A stretch of 64,000 bases of DNA from Mesorhizobium xinjiangense (GTDB lineage Bacteria; Pseudomonadota; Alphaproteobacteria; Rhizobiales; Rhizobiaceae), in NCBI RefSeq assembly GCF_009749525.1, contig NZ_WOAC01000007.1, forward strand, positions 62,001-126,000, read 5' to 3'. This document shows, piece by piece, positions 25,912-34,501 of this stretch. The position numbers and the translations under genes were made by a program. Positions within the stretch are counted from its first letter, which is position 1; each line of letters begins with the position of its first letter. The notes beneath the pieces were generated by a model. That model made no database searches and was not told the origin of the DNA. It worked only from the letters and a program-made list of their open reading frames with translations.

Positions 25912-26838
25912 TCAAAGCGCGAAGGCCTGGCGCAGCATTTCGAACGGGGCGAGCGCGCCGCGGGTCTGGACGACCGCCGCGGCCACATTGTGCGCGCGCC
26001 GGGCGGCCACTTCCGGCCCGTCGCCGGCCTGACGCGCCGCCAGATAACCGCCATTGAAGGAATCCCCGGCGCCGGTCGTGTCGATGGGCTGCGCCACGGC
26101 CACGGCGTCGACGCTCTTGCCCACGCCTTCGGCAAGGACGAGGGCCGGAGCGGCCCCGTCCTTCACGACGATCTCCGCGACACCGATCTCTTGCAGACGG
26201 TGCGCCGTCGCATCCGGCGAAGCGTCGCCGTAGAGCGCCTGCTCGTCGGGAAAGGTCGGCAGGGCGATGTCGGTCACGGCCAGGGCATCGCCGATCGCGG
26301 CGCGCGCCGCCTGCGGAGTGTCCCAGAGCGCCGGGCGGTAGTTCGGATCGAAGGCGATGCGCGCACCAGCGTTGCGGGCTGCGGCGATCGCCTCGACGAG
26401 CGTGTTGCGGGCGGCCTGTTTCAGGATGGCCAGCGTGATGCCGGAGAAGTAGACGAGTTGGCGGCCCTGAAGGCTTTTTGCGAGCCGATCGGGATCGTCG
26501 GCCAGTTGGCGCGCCGCGGCGTCGTTGCGCCAATAGGTGAAGGAGCGCTCGGCGCCGTCAAGCGTGATGGCGTAAAGGCCAGGCCGCGCGCCGGCAATGC
26601 GGGGGCTTTCGGCGATGCCGATGCCGCTTTCCGCGAAAAATGTGATCTGCCTGGCCGAGAAGGGATCGTCGCCGAACGCCGACACATAGTCCGCCGGGAC
26701 GGTCGGCTCGCTCAACGCGCGCATCGCCCACAAGGTATTGAACGTGTCGCCGGCAAAGCCCATGCGCCAGAGATCGGCGTCCTGTCCCGACAATTCCAGC
26801 ATGCATTCGCCGATGGAGGCGATTCCCGATCGCGCCAT
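25912..26838 (-). CDS. kdgK: 2-dehydro-3-deoxygluconokinase (PfkB family)
   Basis: The 308-residue ribokinase-fold enzyme phosphorylates 2-keto-3-deoxygluconate to KDPG for the Entner-Doudoroff route. KdgK-specific blocks are [10 protein letters not shown] at the N-terminus, [16 protein letters not shown] near 27 and the [14 protein letters not shown] segment near 100 that contacts the keto-acid. [15 protein letters not shown] near 251 carries the catalytic aspartate. It is followed by ynfA. No uronate catabolic genes are adjacent, so the supply of substrate is not explained by this window. Confidence 0.86.
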   Translation of the reverse strand: MARSGIASIGECMLELSGQDADLWRMGFAGDTFNTLWAMRALSEPTVPADYVSAFGDDPFSARQITFFAESGIGIAESPRIAGARPGLYAITLDGAERSFTYWRNDAAARQLADDPDRLAKSLQGRQLVYFSGITLAILKQAARNTLVEAIAAARNAGARIAFDPNYRPALWDTPQAARAAIGDALAVTDIALPTFPDEQALYGDASPDATAHRLQEIGVAEIVVKDGAAPALVLAEGVGKSVDAVAVAQPIDTTGAGDSFNGGYLAARQAGDGPEVAARRAHNVAAAVVQTRGALAPFEMLRQAFAL

Positions 26839-26928
26839 AGTGTTCTCCCGTATTGTTGCGTTGCATCTACACCGGCGATCCGGCCGAGGCGACCCCGACG
26901 TGGTCGGCCGCTTCGAATACGGCCGGTC

Positions 26929-27378
26929 TCACCGGTCCTTGACCGTTTCCATGGCCACATAGGTTGATGTTTGCGCGACATGGGGCAGGGCGGAGATATG
27001 CTCGCCCAGTACGCGCCGATAGGAGGCGATGTCGCGGGTCCTGACCTTTAGCAGATAGTCGAAACTCGCCGCAATCATGTGGCACTGCTCGATTTCCGGC
27101 ACGCCGAGAACCGCCTTGTTGAACGCCGCCAACGCCGTCGAGCGTGTGTCGGAGAGTTTGACCTGGACAAACGCTATATGCCCGAGGCCCATGCGTTCAT
27201 GGTCGACGATGGCCGAATAGCCGCGGATGTAGCCTTCCTGCTCCAGTTTCTTGACACGGGCCTGCACCGGTGTTTTCGAAAGGCCCACCCTGGCCGACAA
27301 TTCGGCCATGGAGAGCCGGCCCTGGCGCGTCAGCGCGGCCAGGATGTTCCGGTCAATGCGGTCCAATTGGCCTGCCAT
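26929..27378 (-). CDS. putR: Lrp/AsnC-family regulator of proline catabolism
   Basis: The 149-residue protein has an N-terminal helix-turn-helix (about 5-55: LDRIDRNILAALTRQGRLSMAELSARVGLSKTPVQARVKKL) and a C-terminal RAM/AsnC ligand domain. PutR proteins activate putA in response to proline in several alphaproteobacteria. This gene is divergent from putA across 177 bp, exactly the expected arrangement. The ATG at 27378 follows GGAGGAAGAA. The protein presumably binds the intergenic region and autoregulates. Confidence 0.88.
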   Translation of the reverse strand: MAGQLDRIDRNILAALTRQGRLSMAELSARVGLSKTPVQARVKKLEQEGYIRGYSAIVDHERMGLGHIAFVQVKLSDTRSTALAAFNKAVLGVPEIEQCHMIAASFDYLLKVRTRDIASYRRVLGEHISALPHVAQTSTYVAMETVKDR

Positions 27379-27442
27379 TTCTTCCTCCCTGATCCATTTG
27401 GACCGACTCGCTTCGACAATCGGTACCATTGAGTTGCGTCTA

Positions 27443-27453
27443 CAACAATGTTG
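27443..27453. promoter_or_regulatory. candidate PutR site in the putR-putA intergenic region
   Basis: CAACA-A-TGTTG is a perfect 5-bp dyad about 65 bp from the putR start and about 100 bp from the putA start. Lrp-family proteins bind short dyads of this kind. No consensus was checked; treat as a candidate only. Confidence 0.35.
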
Positions 27454-27555
27454 GACCGAACACCATGCCGGGCGGGTGATAGTGTGCCCCGCGGTCCTTG
27501 TCTCTTGCCAAGATTAGGGTCGAAGGTTGATTCTTCATGTCGTGACCAGGGGATC

Positions 27556-30500
27556 ATGATGCAGACGCTCGAATCACTGCGTGGCGCAATGCGCGCCAAC
27601 TATCTGCCCGACGAGGAGAAGGCGCTGCAGCGGTTGGTCGAGGCGGCCGATCTTTCGGCGCAGACCCGCTCGGCCATATCGGCCCGGGCCGCCGAACTGG
27701 TGCGGCAGGTGCGCCAGTCGGGCAATTCGCAGCTCATGGAGGTCTTCCTGTCCGAATACGGGCTGTCGACGCAGGAAGGCGTGGCGCTGATGTGCCTGGC
27801 CGAGGCGCTGTTGCGCGTGCCCGATGCGGAAACGGTCGACGACTTGATCCGTGACAAGATCGCGCCGCACGACTGGTCGGCGCATTCGGGCGGTTCGAGC
27901 TCCATTTTCGTCAACGCCTCGACCTGGGCGCTGGTGCTGACCGGCCGCGTCCTGGAGGAAGGCGAGGGCGGTATCGAGCGCACGCTGCGCGGCATGGTGC
28001 GCCGGCTCGGCGAGCCAGTGATCCGCACCGCCGTCTCGGCTGCCATGCGCGAGATGGGCGAGCAGTTCGTGCTTGGCCGTACGATCAAAGAGGCCGTCGA
28101 GCGCGGTCGCGACTATACCCGCAAGGGCTATCTCTATTCCTACGACATGCTGGGCGAGGCGGCGCGCACGGACGGCGATGCGCTGCGTTATCATCGTGCC
28201 TATTCGGATGCGATCGGCGCGCTCAAGAGTGTGGCCGGCAGTGACGATATCCGCCGCAATCCCGGCATCTCGGTCAAGCTGTCGGCGCTTCATCCGCGCT
28301 ACGAATTTGCCCAGCGCGAAGCCATGCTGCCGGTGATGCACGAACGTCTTCTGTCGCTGGCGCTGGCGGCCCGCAAGGCGCATATGGGGCTCAACATCGA
28401 TGCCGAGGAGGCCGACCGGCTCGACCTGTCGCTCGACGTGATCGAGGCGGTTCTGGCCGATGAGCGCCTGGCCGGATGGGATGGATTCGGCGTCGTCGTG
28501 CAGGCCTACGGTCCGCGCGCCTCCTTCGCCATCGACTGGCTTTACGCGCTGGCCCAAAAGCTCGACCGGCGCATAATGGTGCGGCTGGTCAAGGGCGCCT
28601 ATTGGGACACCGAGATCAAGCGGGCGCAGACGCTCGGGCTTGCCGGTTACCCGGTTTTCACCCGCAAGGCCAATACCGACGTCTCCTACATCGCCTGCGC
28701 CAAGAAGCTGCTCGGCATGACCGACCGCATCTATCCGCAGTTCGCGACCCACAATGCGCACACCGTATCGGCCATTCTGGCGATGACGAACGACAAGGAC
28801 GCCTTCGAGTTCCAGCGCCTGCACGGCATGGGCGAGACGCTGCACGAGGCTCTGCGCAAGGCGGAAGCGACGCGCTGCCGCATCTATGCGCCGGTCGGCG
28901 CGCATTCCGATCTGCTGGCCTATCTGGTGCGCCGGCTGCTCGAAAACGGGGCCAATTCCTCCTTCGTCCACCAGATCGTCGACGACGAGGTGAGCCCGGA
29001 GGAGATTGCCCGCGATCCTTTTGATGCCGTCGCCCGCCAGGGACCGGCGGCCAACCCGGCCATTCCCGCGCCGCTGGACCTTTATGGCGCGCGTCGGCGC
29101 AATGCCAGGGGCTGGGATCTGACCGATCCCGTGGCCGTCGAAGCCATCGATGCGGCGCGGGCGGAATTCGCCACGGGCGACCGCGCCAGGGCCAGGCCCA
29201 GCCAGCCTTCCAGCGCCGGCAAGGAGCGGCCGCTCGTCAATCCGGCCCGCACCGATGAGGTGGTCGGCCATGTCCCTGAGGCCGACGAGGCCGCCGTGGC
29301 AGCGGCGATCGAGGCGGGCGTCAAGGCGCAGCCGCAATGGGCGGCGACGCCGGTCGCCGAGCGCGCCGCCTTGCTGTTGCAGACGGCCGACCTTTACGAG
29401 CGGCATGCCGAGGAACTGTTTTCGCTGTGCGCGCGCGAGGCCGGCAAGACGCTGGCCGACGGCGTGGCCGAAGTGCGCGAGGCGGTCGATTTCCTGCGCT
29501 ACTACGCCGCTGAGGCGCCCAAGGTCGAGGCCGGCACCGAGGCGCGCGGGGTGATTGCTTGCATTTCGCCGTGGAATTTTCCGCTGGCGATCTTCACCGG
29601 GCAGATCGCGGCCGCGCTCGTCACCGGCAATGCGGTGATCGCCAAGCCGGCCGAGCAGACGCCGCTCGTCGCGGCGCGCGCCGTCGAACTGATGCACGCG
29701 GCGGGAATTGCCGACGACGTGCTGCAGATCCTGCCGGGCGACGGTCCCTCGGTCGGCGCGCCGCTGGTCGCGCATCCGAAGATCGCCGGGGTCTGCTTCA
29801 CCGGCTCGACGGAGGTGGCCCGCTCGATCGAGCTCCAGCTTGCAAGGAGTGCCGCGCCCGACGCCATGCTGATCGCCGAGACGGGGGGGCTCAACGCGAT
29901 GGTCGTCGATTCGACCGCGCTGCCCGAACAGGCGGTGCGCGACATCCTCGCCTCCGCCTTCCAGAGCGCCGGTCAGCGTTGCTCGGCACTGCGCATGCTC
30001 TATGTGCAGAAGGACGTCGAGCGTAAGGTCATGGAGATGCTGCGCGGCGCCATGGAGGCGTTGACGGTCGGCGATCCGTGGCAGCTGTCGACGGATGTCG
30101 GCCCCGTCATCGACGACGAGGCGCAGGCCGCGATCCTCGACTATTGCCGTACGATGGAAGCGAAGGGCCGGCTGGTGGCGAAGCTCGAGGCGCCCGAAGG
30201 CGGCCGCTTCGTGGCGCCGCACATCTTCCGCCTGACGGGGATCGGCGAGTTGGAGAGCGAGATCTTCGGGCCCGTCCTGCACGTGGCGAGTTTCGAGGCG
30301 GACGAAATTGATCGCGTCATTTCCGCGGTCAACGCAAAGGGTTACGGCCTGACATTCGGCCTTCACACGAGGATCGAGGCACGCGCGCAGCATTTCGTCG
30401 ACGGCATTCACGCCGGCAATCTCTATGTCAATCGCAACCAGATCGGCGCCATCGTCGGGTCGCAGCCCTTCGGCGGCGAGGGACTTTCGGGGACCGGCCC

Positions 30501-31170
30501 CAAGGCGGGCGGGCCGCATTATCTGCGCCGCTTCCGCAAGGCCAGTGGTGAGGCACGTCAGAGTGTGGCCGGCGAGGCGGTGCCGCAGACCGTTCTGGCA
30601 GACCATTTTCCGGACAATGCGCGCGGTGACTGGGCGACGCGCGGCGACCGCATCGCGGTGCTGCGCAAGCATCTGCGCGGCAAGGGCGCCGAGGCGATCA
30701 CGGCTGCGGCGGCGGTCGATTTCGGCCCGGTCGACCTGCCCGGACCGACGGGCGAGGCCAATACGCTCAACCTTCATCCGCGCGGCCGCGTGCTTTGTCT
30801 TGGACCCGATGCGGAAAGCCTCCTGGCCCAGGCCGTTCAGGCGCTGGCGGCCGGCAATTCGGTCCTGGCCGTCGCGTCCGGCGCGGCCCAGGCCGTGCAG
30901 CCCCTGCTCGGCAAGGGCCTGCCGATCAACGCCGTGGAAGGGAGCGTTGCGCCCGACACGCTGTCGCGCCTCGAACTCGATGTCGTCGCCTCATGTGCTG
31001 GAGACGATGCGTTGCGATCAGTCCGCCAGGCGCTCGCAGCGCGCAGCGGACCGATCGTGCCGCTTGTTTCGGAAATGATCCATCCGGCGGCTTATGCCCA
31101 TGAGCGTGCCGTGTGCGTCGACACGACTGCCGCCGGCGGCAATGCGAGCCTGCTGGCCGCAGCCGAGTGA
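27556..31170 (+). CDS. putA: bifunctional proline dehydrogenase / L-glutamate gamma-semialdehyde dehydrogenase
   Basis: The roughly 1204-residue enzyme oxidises proline to glutamate in two steps with channelling. Order of domains: alpha-helical arm region (1-120), FAD proline dehydrogenase barrel (about 125-480, with VRLVKGAYWDTEIKRAQ and YPQFATHNAHT), then P5C dehydrogenase (about 545-1000). The dehydrogenase shows FTGSTEVARS, ETGGLNAMVVD and the catalytic cysteine in SAGQRCSALR. A C-terminal extension follows (to 1204) that resembles the ALDH-like tail of long PutA proteins. There is no N-terminal ribbon-helix-helix domain, so it does not self-repress; PutR does that job. AGGGG lies 3 nt before the ATG at 27556 and 6 nt before a second ATG at 27559, so either may be used. 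Confidence 0.93.
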   Translation: MMQTLESLRGAMRANYLPDEEKALQRLVEAADLSAQTRSAISARAAELVRQVRQSGNSQLMEVFLSEYGLSTQEGVALMCLAEALLRVPDAETVDDLIRDKIAPHDWSAHSGGSSSIFVNASTWALVLTGRVLEEGEGGIERTLRGMVRRLGEPVIRTAVSAAMREMGEQFVLGRTIKEAVERGRDYTRKGYLYSYDMLGEAARTDGDALRYHRAYSDAIGALKSVAGSDDIRRNPGISVKLSALHPRYEFAQREAMLPVMHERLLSLALAARKAHMGLNIDAEEADRLDLSLDVIEAVLADERLAGWDGFGVVVQAYGPRASFAIDWLYALAQKLDRRIMVRLVKGAYWDTEIKRAQTLGLAGYPVFTRKANTDVSYIACAKKLLGMTDRIYPQFATHNAHTVSAILAMTNDKDAFEFQRLHGMGETLHEALRKAEATRCRIYAPVGAHSDLLAYLVRRLLENGANSSFVHQIVDDEVSPEEIARDPFDAVARQGPAANPAIPAPLDLYGARRRNARGWDLTDPVAVEAIDAARAEFATGDRARARPSQPSSAGKERPLVNPARTDEVVGHVPEADEAAVAAAIEAGVKAQPQWAATPVAERAALLLQTADLYERHAEELFSLCAREAGKTLADGVAEVREAVDFLRYYAAEAPKVEAGTEARGVIACISPWNFPLAIFTGQIAAALVTGNAVIAKPAEQTPLVAARAVELMHAAGIADDVLQILPGDGPSVGAPLVAHPKIAGVCFTGSTEVARSIELQLARSAAPDAMLIAETGGLNAMVVDSTALPEQAVRDILASAFQSAGQRCSALRMLYVQKDVERKVMEMLRGAMEALTVGDPWQLSTDVGPVIDDEAQAAILDYCRTMEAKGRLVAKLEAPEGGRFVAPHIFRLTGIGELESEIFGPVLHVASFEADEIDRVISAVNAKGYGLTFGLHTRIEARAQHFVDGIHAGNLYVNRNQIGAIVGSQPFGGEGLSGTGPKAGGPHYLRRFRKASGEARQSVAGEAVPQTVLADHFPDNARGDWATRGDRIAVLRKHLRGKGAEAITAAAAVDFGPVDLPGPTGEANTLNLHPRGRVLCLGPDAESLLAQAVQALAAGNSVLAVASGAAQAVQPLLGKGLPINAVEGSVAPDTLSRLELDVVASCAGDDALRSVRQALAARSGPIVPLVSEMIHPAAYAHERAVCVDTTAAGGNASLLAAAE

Positions 31171-31238
31171 ATAGATGATCGAGGCGTCGTCCGCCTGCGC
31201 CCATGGCTCCGAGCTCGGGGAAGGGGGTGCATACGTTT

Positions 31239-31553
31239 TCAGGCGCCCTGGACGACGGTAAAGCCCTCGAATTGCGGGTGGCCGAGATAGAGGACCTTGT
31301 TGTTGCCGGCATTCTTGTGGGCGGCGCGGAACTGCTCGGACTTCGTCCAGGCGACGAAGTCGTCGTGGCTCTCCCACACGGTATGGGAGGCGAACAGCGT
31401 GTAGCCTTCCTCTTCGTTCTCCGGCCCGCGCAAGAGATGAAAGGTGCGGAACCCCTTCATTTCGGAGAGGCTGGAATCGCGCCCCTTCCAGACATTCTCG
31501 AAGGCCTCCTCGGAGCCCTTCTGCACCTTGAAGCGGTTCATGGCGATGTACAT
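31239..31553 (-). CDS. ABM-domain heme-degrading monooxygenase-like protein (IsdG/HmoA family)
   Basis: The 104-residue dimeric alpha-beta-barrel protein resembles IsdG/HmoA heme oxygenases: NRFKVQKGSEEAFENVWKGR at the N-terminus, GFRTFHLLRG and the ASHTVWESHDDFVAWTKSEQFRAAHKN block with the WES and SE.F..AH motifs. The final histidine in that block is a candidate heme ligand. It would open the porphyrin ring and release iron once heme is imported. Its position as the distal gene on the receptor-tonB strand supports that role. AAGGA lies 8 nt before the ATG at 31553. The RIME copy C and a 79-residue gene separate it from tonB. Confidence 0.8.
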   Translation of the reverse strand: MYIAMNRFKVQKGSEEAFENVWKGRDSSLSEMKGFRTFHLLRGPENEEEGYTLFASHTVWESHDDFVAWTKSEQFRAAHKNAGNNKVLYLGHPQFEGFTVVQGA

Positions 31554-31592
31554 GACGTTCGTCCTTTGTGTTGCCTTGCCTTGGATTAGGTT

Positions 31593-31704
31593 AGAACATG
31601 TCCCGCTCAAACGGAATCGTTTGAGCGAAAGGTACATGTTCCAACATATTGATCTGGCGCGCATATCTTTGCTTCAAACGTAAACGTTTGAAGCGAACGC
31701 GCGC
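31593..31704 (+). repeat. RIME-like hairpin repeat, copy C
   Basis: This is the same ~112-bp element as at 25311. The outer stem is GAACATGT/ACATGTTC, whereas the other copies have GAGCATGT/ACATGCTC, a matched change on both sides. Palindrome 2 is CTTCAAACGT..ACGTTTGAAG, longer than in copy A. It lies inside the minus-strand heme operon between the 79-residue gene and the heme oxygenase gene, so readthrough must pass through it. Confidence 0.88.
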
Positions 31705-31943
31705 TAGGTATAGCTGCGTCCTGCCCGGCCGGGAAAACGCACCACGCCGTCCGGCAGTTCGTCGGGCGCCTGCTTCGGCGCGGGCGGACCGGACAGCCGC
31801 GTGGCGGTGTCTGCATCGAAGGCCACCACATTCGGGCCATGCAATGTAGGCCTTGTGCGGTCTTCGAACAATTTCTTCAGTTCCGGGCGCAGGCCGTCGC
31901 CGTCATGAAGGGCGAGGGCGTGCAGGTTGAGCATACCGAGCAT
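31704..31943 (-). CDS. uncharacterised 79-residue protein of the heme operon
   Basis: The protein begins MLGMLNLHALALHDGDGLRPELKKLF and is hydrophilic with no signal peptide or membrane span. The family is not recognised. Codon use has the same strong GC bias at third positions as its neighbours. It starts 26 bp after tonB on the same strand, preceded by GGAAATCATC, so it is probably the next gene of the operon. Its stop codon coincides with the first bases of the adjacent hairpin repeat; insertion of the repeat may have truncated the reading frame. Confidence 0.5.
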   Translation of the reverse strand: MLGMLNLHALALHDGDGLRPELKKLFEDRTRPTLHGPNVVAFDADTATRLSGPPAPKQAPDELPDGVVRFPGRAGRSYT

Positions 31944-31969
31944 GATGATTTCCGTATGGCGTTCTTGGT

Positions 31970-32980
31970 CTAGCGCCTGAAGGCCAGGGGCACGGTGAAA
32001 GGCCAGCTTGCGCGGCCGGCCCCCCTGGGAATGGACGGGAAGGGGGCGGCCCGGCGAACCGTGTCGATGGCCGCCTTGTCGAGGACCGGCGAACCCGAGG
32101 ACCGCACGACCCGTATCCCGCGCACACCGCCATTGGCGGATACCGTGAATTGCACGTGGACCTCGCCCTGAACACGCTTGCGCCGCGCCGCGGAGGGATA
32201 GCGCAGAGACCGACGGAGCTTGGAGACGATCTTGCCGGGATAATTGGAGACCGCGGCACTGCCGCTTCCACTCTGGCCGCGGCCACTGGCACCGGAACGC
32301 GCCTGCGATTGTCCGTCGGCCTGGCCGCGCCGCGTATCCTGGGTCTGCTTGCCGCGCGAACCGGAGGAGCGCTGCGAGCGCTTCGCCTTCGGCGCCTCGG
32401 TCTTCTTCGGGCGCGGCTCGACGCGCTCCGGCTTGACCACGGCCTGCTCGACCGGCGGCTCGGGACGGGCGGTGGGTGTCGGCACCGAATCGGGAATGGC
32501 CAGGTCGGGCTCGGTTGTTTCGGGCTGCGCCTCGACCGGTTCGGCCGTTTCCACCGGCGCAAGCGCGGCCTGCTGCACCTCTTCGGGTTCGTCCGCCTTT
32601 TCCGGCTCGACCTGCGTCACCGGCACCAGGACCTGCGCTTCGGTCGTCGGCTCGCTCGGCGCGACGTCTGTCACCTCGGCCGGCTCGGACGGCGTGGGCT
32701 CGACCTCGGCGGCCTTGGCCGGTTCTGCCGTCTCGGGCCGATTGACCGGCTCGACGGGCTGAACCTCGGTTTCGGTGGGCGGAAGCGTTTCGGTCGTCTC
32801 GACAGGCTCGCCGGCCGAAACCGCATCCTCGAACGAGCCGAGCATCGCGACTTCGAGGCCCGAGGCGCCCTCCGTCATTGTCAGTGGTTTGTCTTCATCA
32901 AGAAGGTAGCTTGCCGCTCCGGCATGCACGATGCAGGAAACGACGATCGCTACCGCCCAATGCCAGCCTTTCGGTTTCAC
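31970..32980 (-). CDS. tonB: TonB energy-transducing protein
   Basis: The 336-residue protein has one N-terminal membrane span (WAVAIVVSCIVHAGAASYLL), then a long Pro/Glu/Val-rich periplasmic spacer (about 50-200) and a basic Arg/Gly/Ser stretch. The C-terminal TonB domain (about 250-336) contains YPSAARRKRVQGEVHVQFTV. It transmits proton-motive force from ExbB/ExbD to the heme receptor. The start codon is a GTG at 32980 that overlaps the exbD stop (GTGA), so translation is coupled. The spacer is longer than in typical enterobacterial TonB. Confidence 0.9.
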   Translation of the reverse strand: MKPKGWHWAVAIVVSCIVHAGAASYLLDEDKPLTMTEGASGLEVAMLGSFEDAVSAGEPVETTETLPPTETEVQPVEPVNRPETAEPAKAAEVEPTPSEPAEVTDVAPSEPTTEAQVLVPVTQVEPEKADEPEEVQQAALAPVETAEPVEAQPETTEPDLAIPDSVPTPTARPEPPVEQAVVKPERVEPRPKKTEAPKAKRSQRSSGSRGKQTQDTRRGQADGQSQARSGASGRGQSGSGSAAVSNYPGKIVSKLRRSLRYPSAARRKRVQGEVHVQFTVSANGGVRGIRVVRSSGSPVLDKAAIDTVRRAAPFPSIPRGAGRASWPFTVPLAFRR

Positions 32981-33384
32981 GGCTTGCCCCTTTCGGTGAC
33001 CACGGTGACGCGGTTGGCGCCGGCCGATTTCAGTTCGCCCACGATCTCGATCAGGCGCGTTGCCGGCAGGTCGCGGTCCGCGGCCAGCTTGACGGCGACG
33101 GGATCGTCTTCGAGCAGGGCCTGCTCCTGCCTGACATGGGCGACATAGCCGGCTGCGTCCGTTTCCTCGCCGCGTGTGCGCATCACGCCGTCGCTGGTGA
33201 CGAACAGCGCCTCGGGCGGCTCGGCCCGATCGGACTCCGCGGTCGAGATCAAGGTCACGTCCTTGTCCAGCGGCGGCGTCAGCGAGCCGGCAATCAGGAA
33301 GAAGATGAGCATCAGGAAAACCACGTTGATCAGCGTGATCGTGCTTTCCTGCGGCGCTCGTTTGGTTTGGCGGGGCAAACGCAT
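32977..33384 (-). CDS. exbD: ExbD/TolR-family biopolymer transport protein (second copy)
   Basis: The 135-residue protein has one N-terminal membrane span (TLINVVFLMLIFFLIAGSL) and a small periplasmic domain. ExbD proteins normally carry an aspartate in the span; here the equivalent position in ITLINVVF is asparagine, whereas the first ExbD keeps SLIDVIF. This may therefore be a non-proton-conducting partner. It starts 5 bp after the first exbD stop and overlaps tonB. Confidence 0.85.
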   Translation of the reverse strand: MRLPRQTKRAPQESTITLINVVFLMLIFFLIAGSLTPPLDKDVTLISTAESDRAEPPEALFVTSDGVMRTRGEETDAAGYVAHVRQEQALLEDDPVAVKLAADRDLPATRLIEIVGELKSAGANRVTVVTERGKP

Positions 33385-33389
33385 GGCAG

Positions 33390-33776
33390 TTATCTCGCGA
33401 CCGACAGCGTGAGGTCCGTTTCGCGGCGCACCCGCTCGACGGCGCTGATCAGCATCTGCGAGGTCATTTCCTCGCCACGCACCAGGAGGACGGCCGTTTC
33501 GGCACCCGCGTCGTGCAGGCGCTGCAATTCCCCAACCGCACCGTCCTCGTCGAGGCTCACGCCGTTGACGGTCCAACCCTCTTGTCCGACCCGCACGATG
33601 ATGTCGGGGGCTTCGCCTGAAACATTGGCGCCGGCGCGGCCACCGGTGATCTCGACCTCGGCGAACTTGGTGAATGTCGATGAGAGCATGAAAAACAGCA
33701 GCAATAGAAAGATGACGTCGATCAGCGAGGTAACGGAGACCGGACGCCGCCGCCGGGCGACCGCCTCAATGCGCAT
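33390..33776 (-). CDS. exbD: ExbD/TolR-family biopolymer transport protein (first copy)
   Basis: The 128-residue protein has one membrane span (SVTSLIDVIFLLLLFFML) carrying the conserved proton-pathway aspartate and a periplasmic domain of about 80 residues. The ATG at 33776 lies 11 bp inside the exbB reading frame, so the two genes overlap and are translationally coupled. Together with ExbB it forms the proton-driven motor for TonB. Confidence 0.88.
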   Translation of the reverse strand: MRIEAVARRRRPVSVTSLIDVIFLLLLFFMLSSTFTKFAEVEITGGRAGANVSGEAPDIIVRVGQEGWTVNGVSLDEDGAVGELQRLHDAGAETAVLLVRGEEMTSQMLISAVERVRRETDLTLSVAR

Positions 33777-34476
33777 GACCCCGTCCTCCAACCTCGGCCA
33801 GGGCAGCATCGCGTTCGGCGCCGGCTGCCGCCCGGATGTCGCCGAGCGCGCTTTGCGACAGGAAGCTGGTGGTGATGGTCTCGATGGCGACGCGTTCGTT
33901 TTCGACTCGTGTTTCGAACCAGGTGAGCACCAGCGAGACCGGCATGGCGACGGCAAGGCCGGTGGCTGTCGTCAGCAGCGCGACCCAGATGCCGCCCGCC
34001 AGGATCGACGGATCGACGGCGCTGCCGGCACCCTGCAACTGACGGAAAGCGTCGATCATGCCGAGCACCGTGCCGAAAAGGCCGAGCAGCGGTGCGATCT
34101 GGGCGATCGCGTCGAGCGCGCGAAAGCCGCTCTGCAGACTGTGCAGACGGTCGACGGACACCCGGCCGACCTCGTCCTCGATGACGGCCTTGGGCACGTT
34201 GCGCGATACTGAAAGGCGCATGGCGGTTGCCAACGCTTCGCCGACGGCCGAGCGGTCGGCATCGGCAAGATGGCGGGCGTCGCCATAGCTGCCATGGATC
34301 CACAGATGCAGTGCCTTGCGCGCAGAGCCGTGAAAGCCGACGCGCTCGCGCCAGAACTGGACCAGCTTGAGAAGCACGATCGCCAGGGCCACGACCGACA
34401 GGATCAGCAGGATCACGACGACGGGGCCGCCAAGCTCGATGATGGAACGGGCCTCGTCCAGAAAATTGCTGTCCAT
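33766..34476 (-). CDS. exbB: ExbB/TolQ/MotA-family proton channel protein
   Basis: The 236-residue protein has three membrane spans: GGPVVVILLILSVVALAIVL near 16, and a pair near 125 and 165. The MotA/TolQ/ExbB block IAQIAPLLGLFGTVLGMIDAFRQ and the AGGIWVALLTTATGLAVAMPVSL span are characteristic. It assembles as a pentamer around ExbD in the inner membrane. It is followed by two exbD genes and tonB. Confidence 0.9.
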   Translation of the reverse strand: MDSNFLDEARSIIELGGPVVVILLILSVVALAIVLLKLVQFWRERVGFHGSARKALHLWIHGSYGDARHLADADRSAVGEALATAMRLSVSRNVPKAVIEDEVGRVSVDRLHSLQSGFRALDAIAQIAPLLGLFGTVLGMIDAFRQLQGAGSAVDPSILAGGIWVALLTTATGLAVAMPVSLVLTWFETRVENERVAIETITTSFLSQSALGDIRAAAGAERDAALAEVGGRGHAH

Positions 34477-34501
34477 GATGGGCTACTCCGATACGTTGGG
34501 T

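Noticed and set aside
27574-30777. 1067-codon minus-strand frame opposite putA
   Set aside because: Antisense shadow produced by GC-rich third positions of putA.
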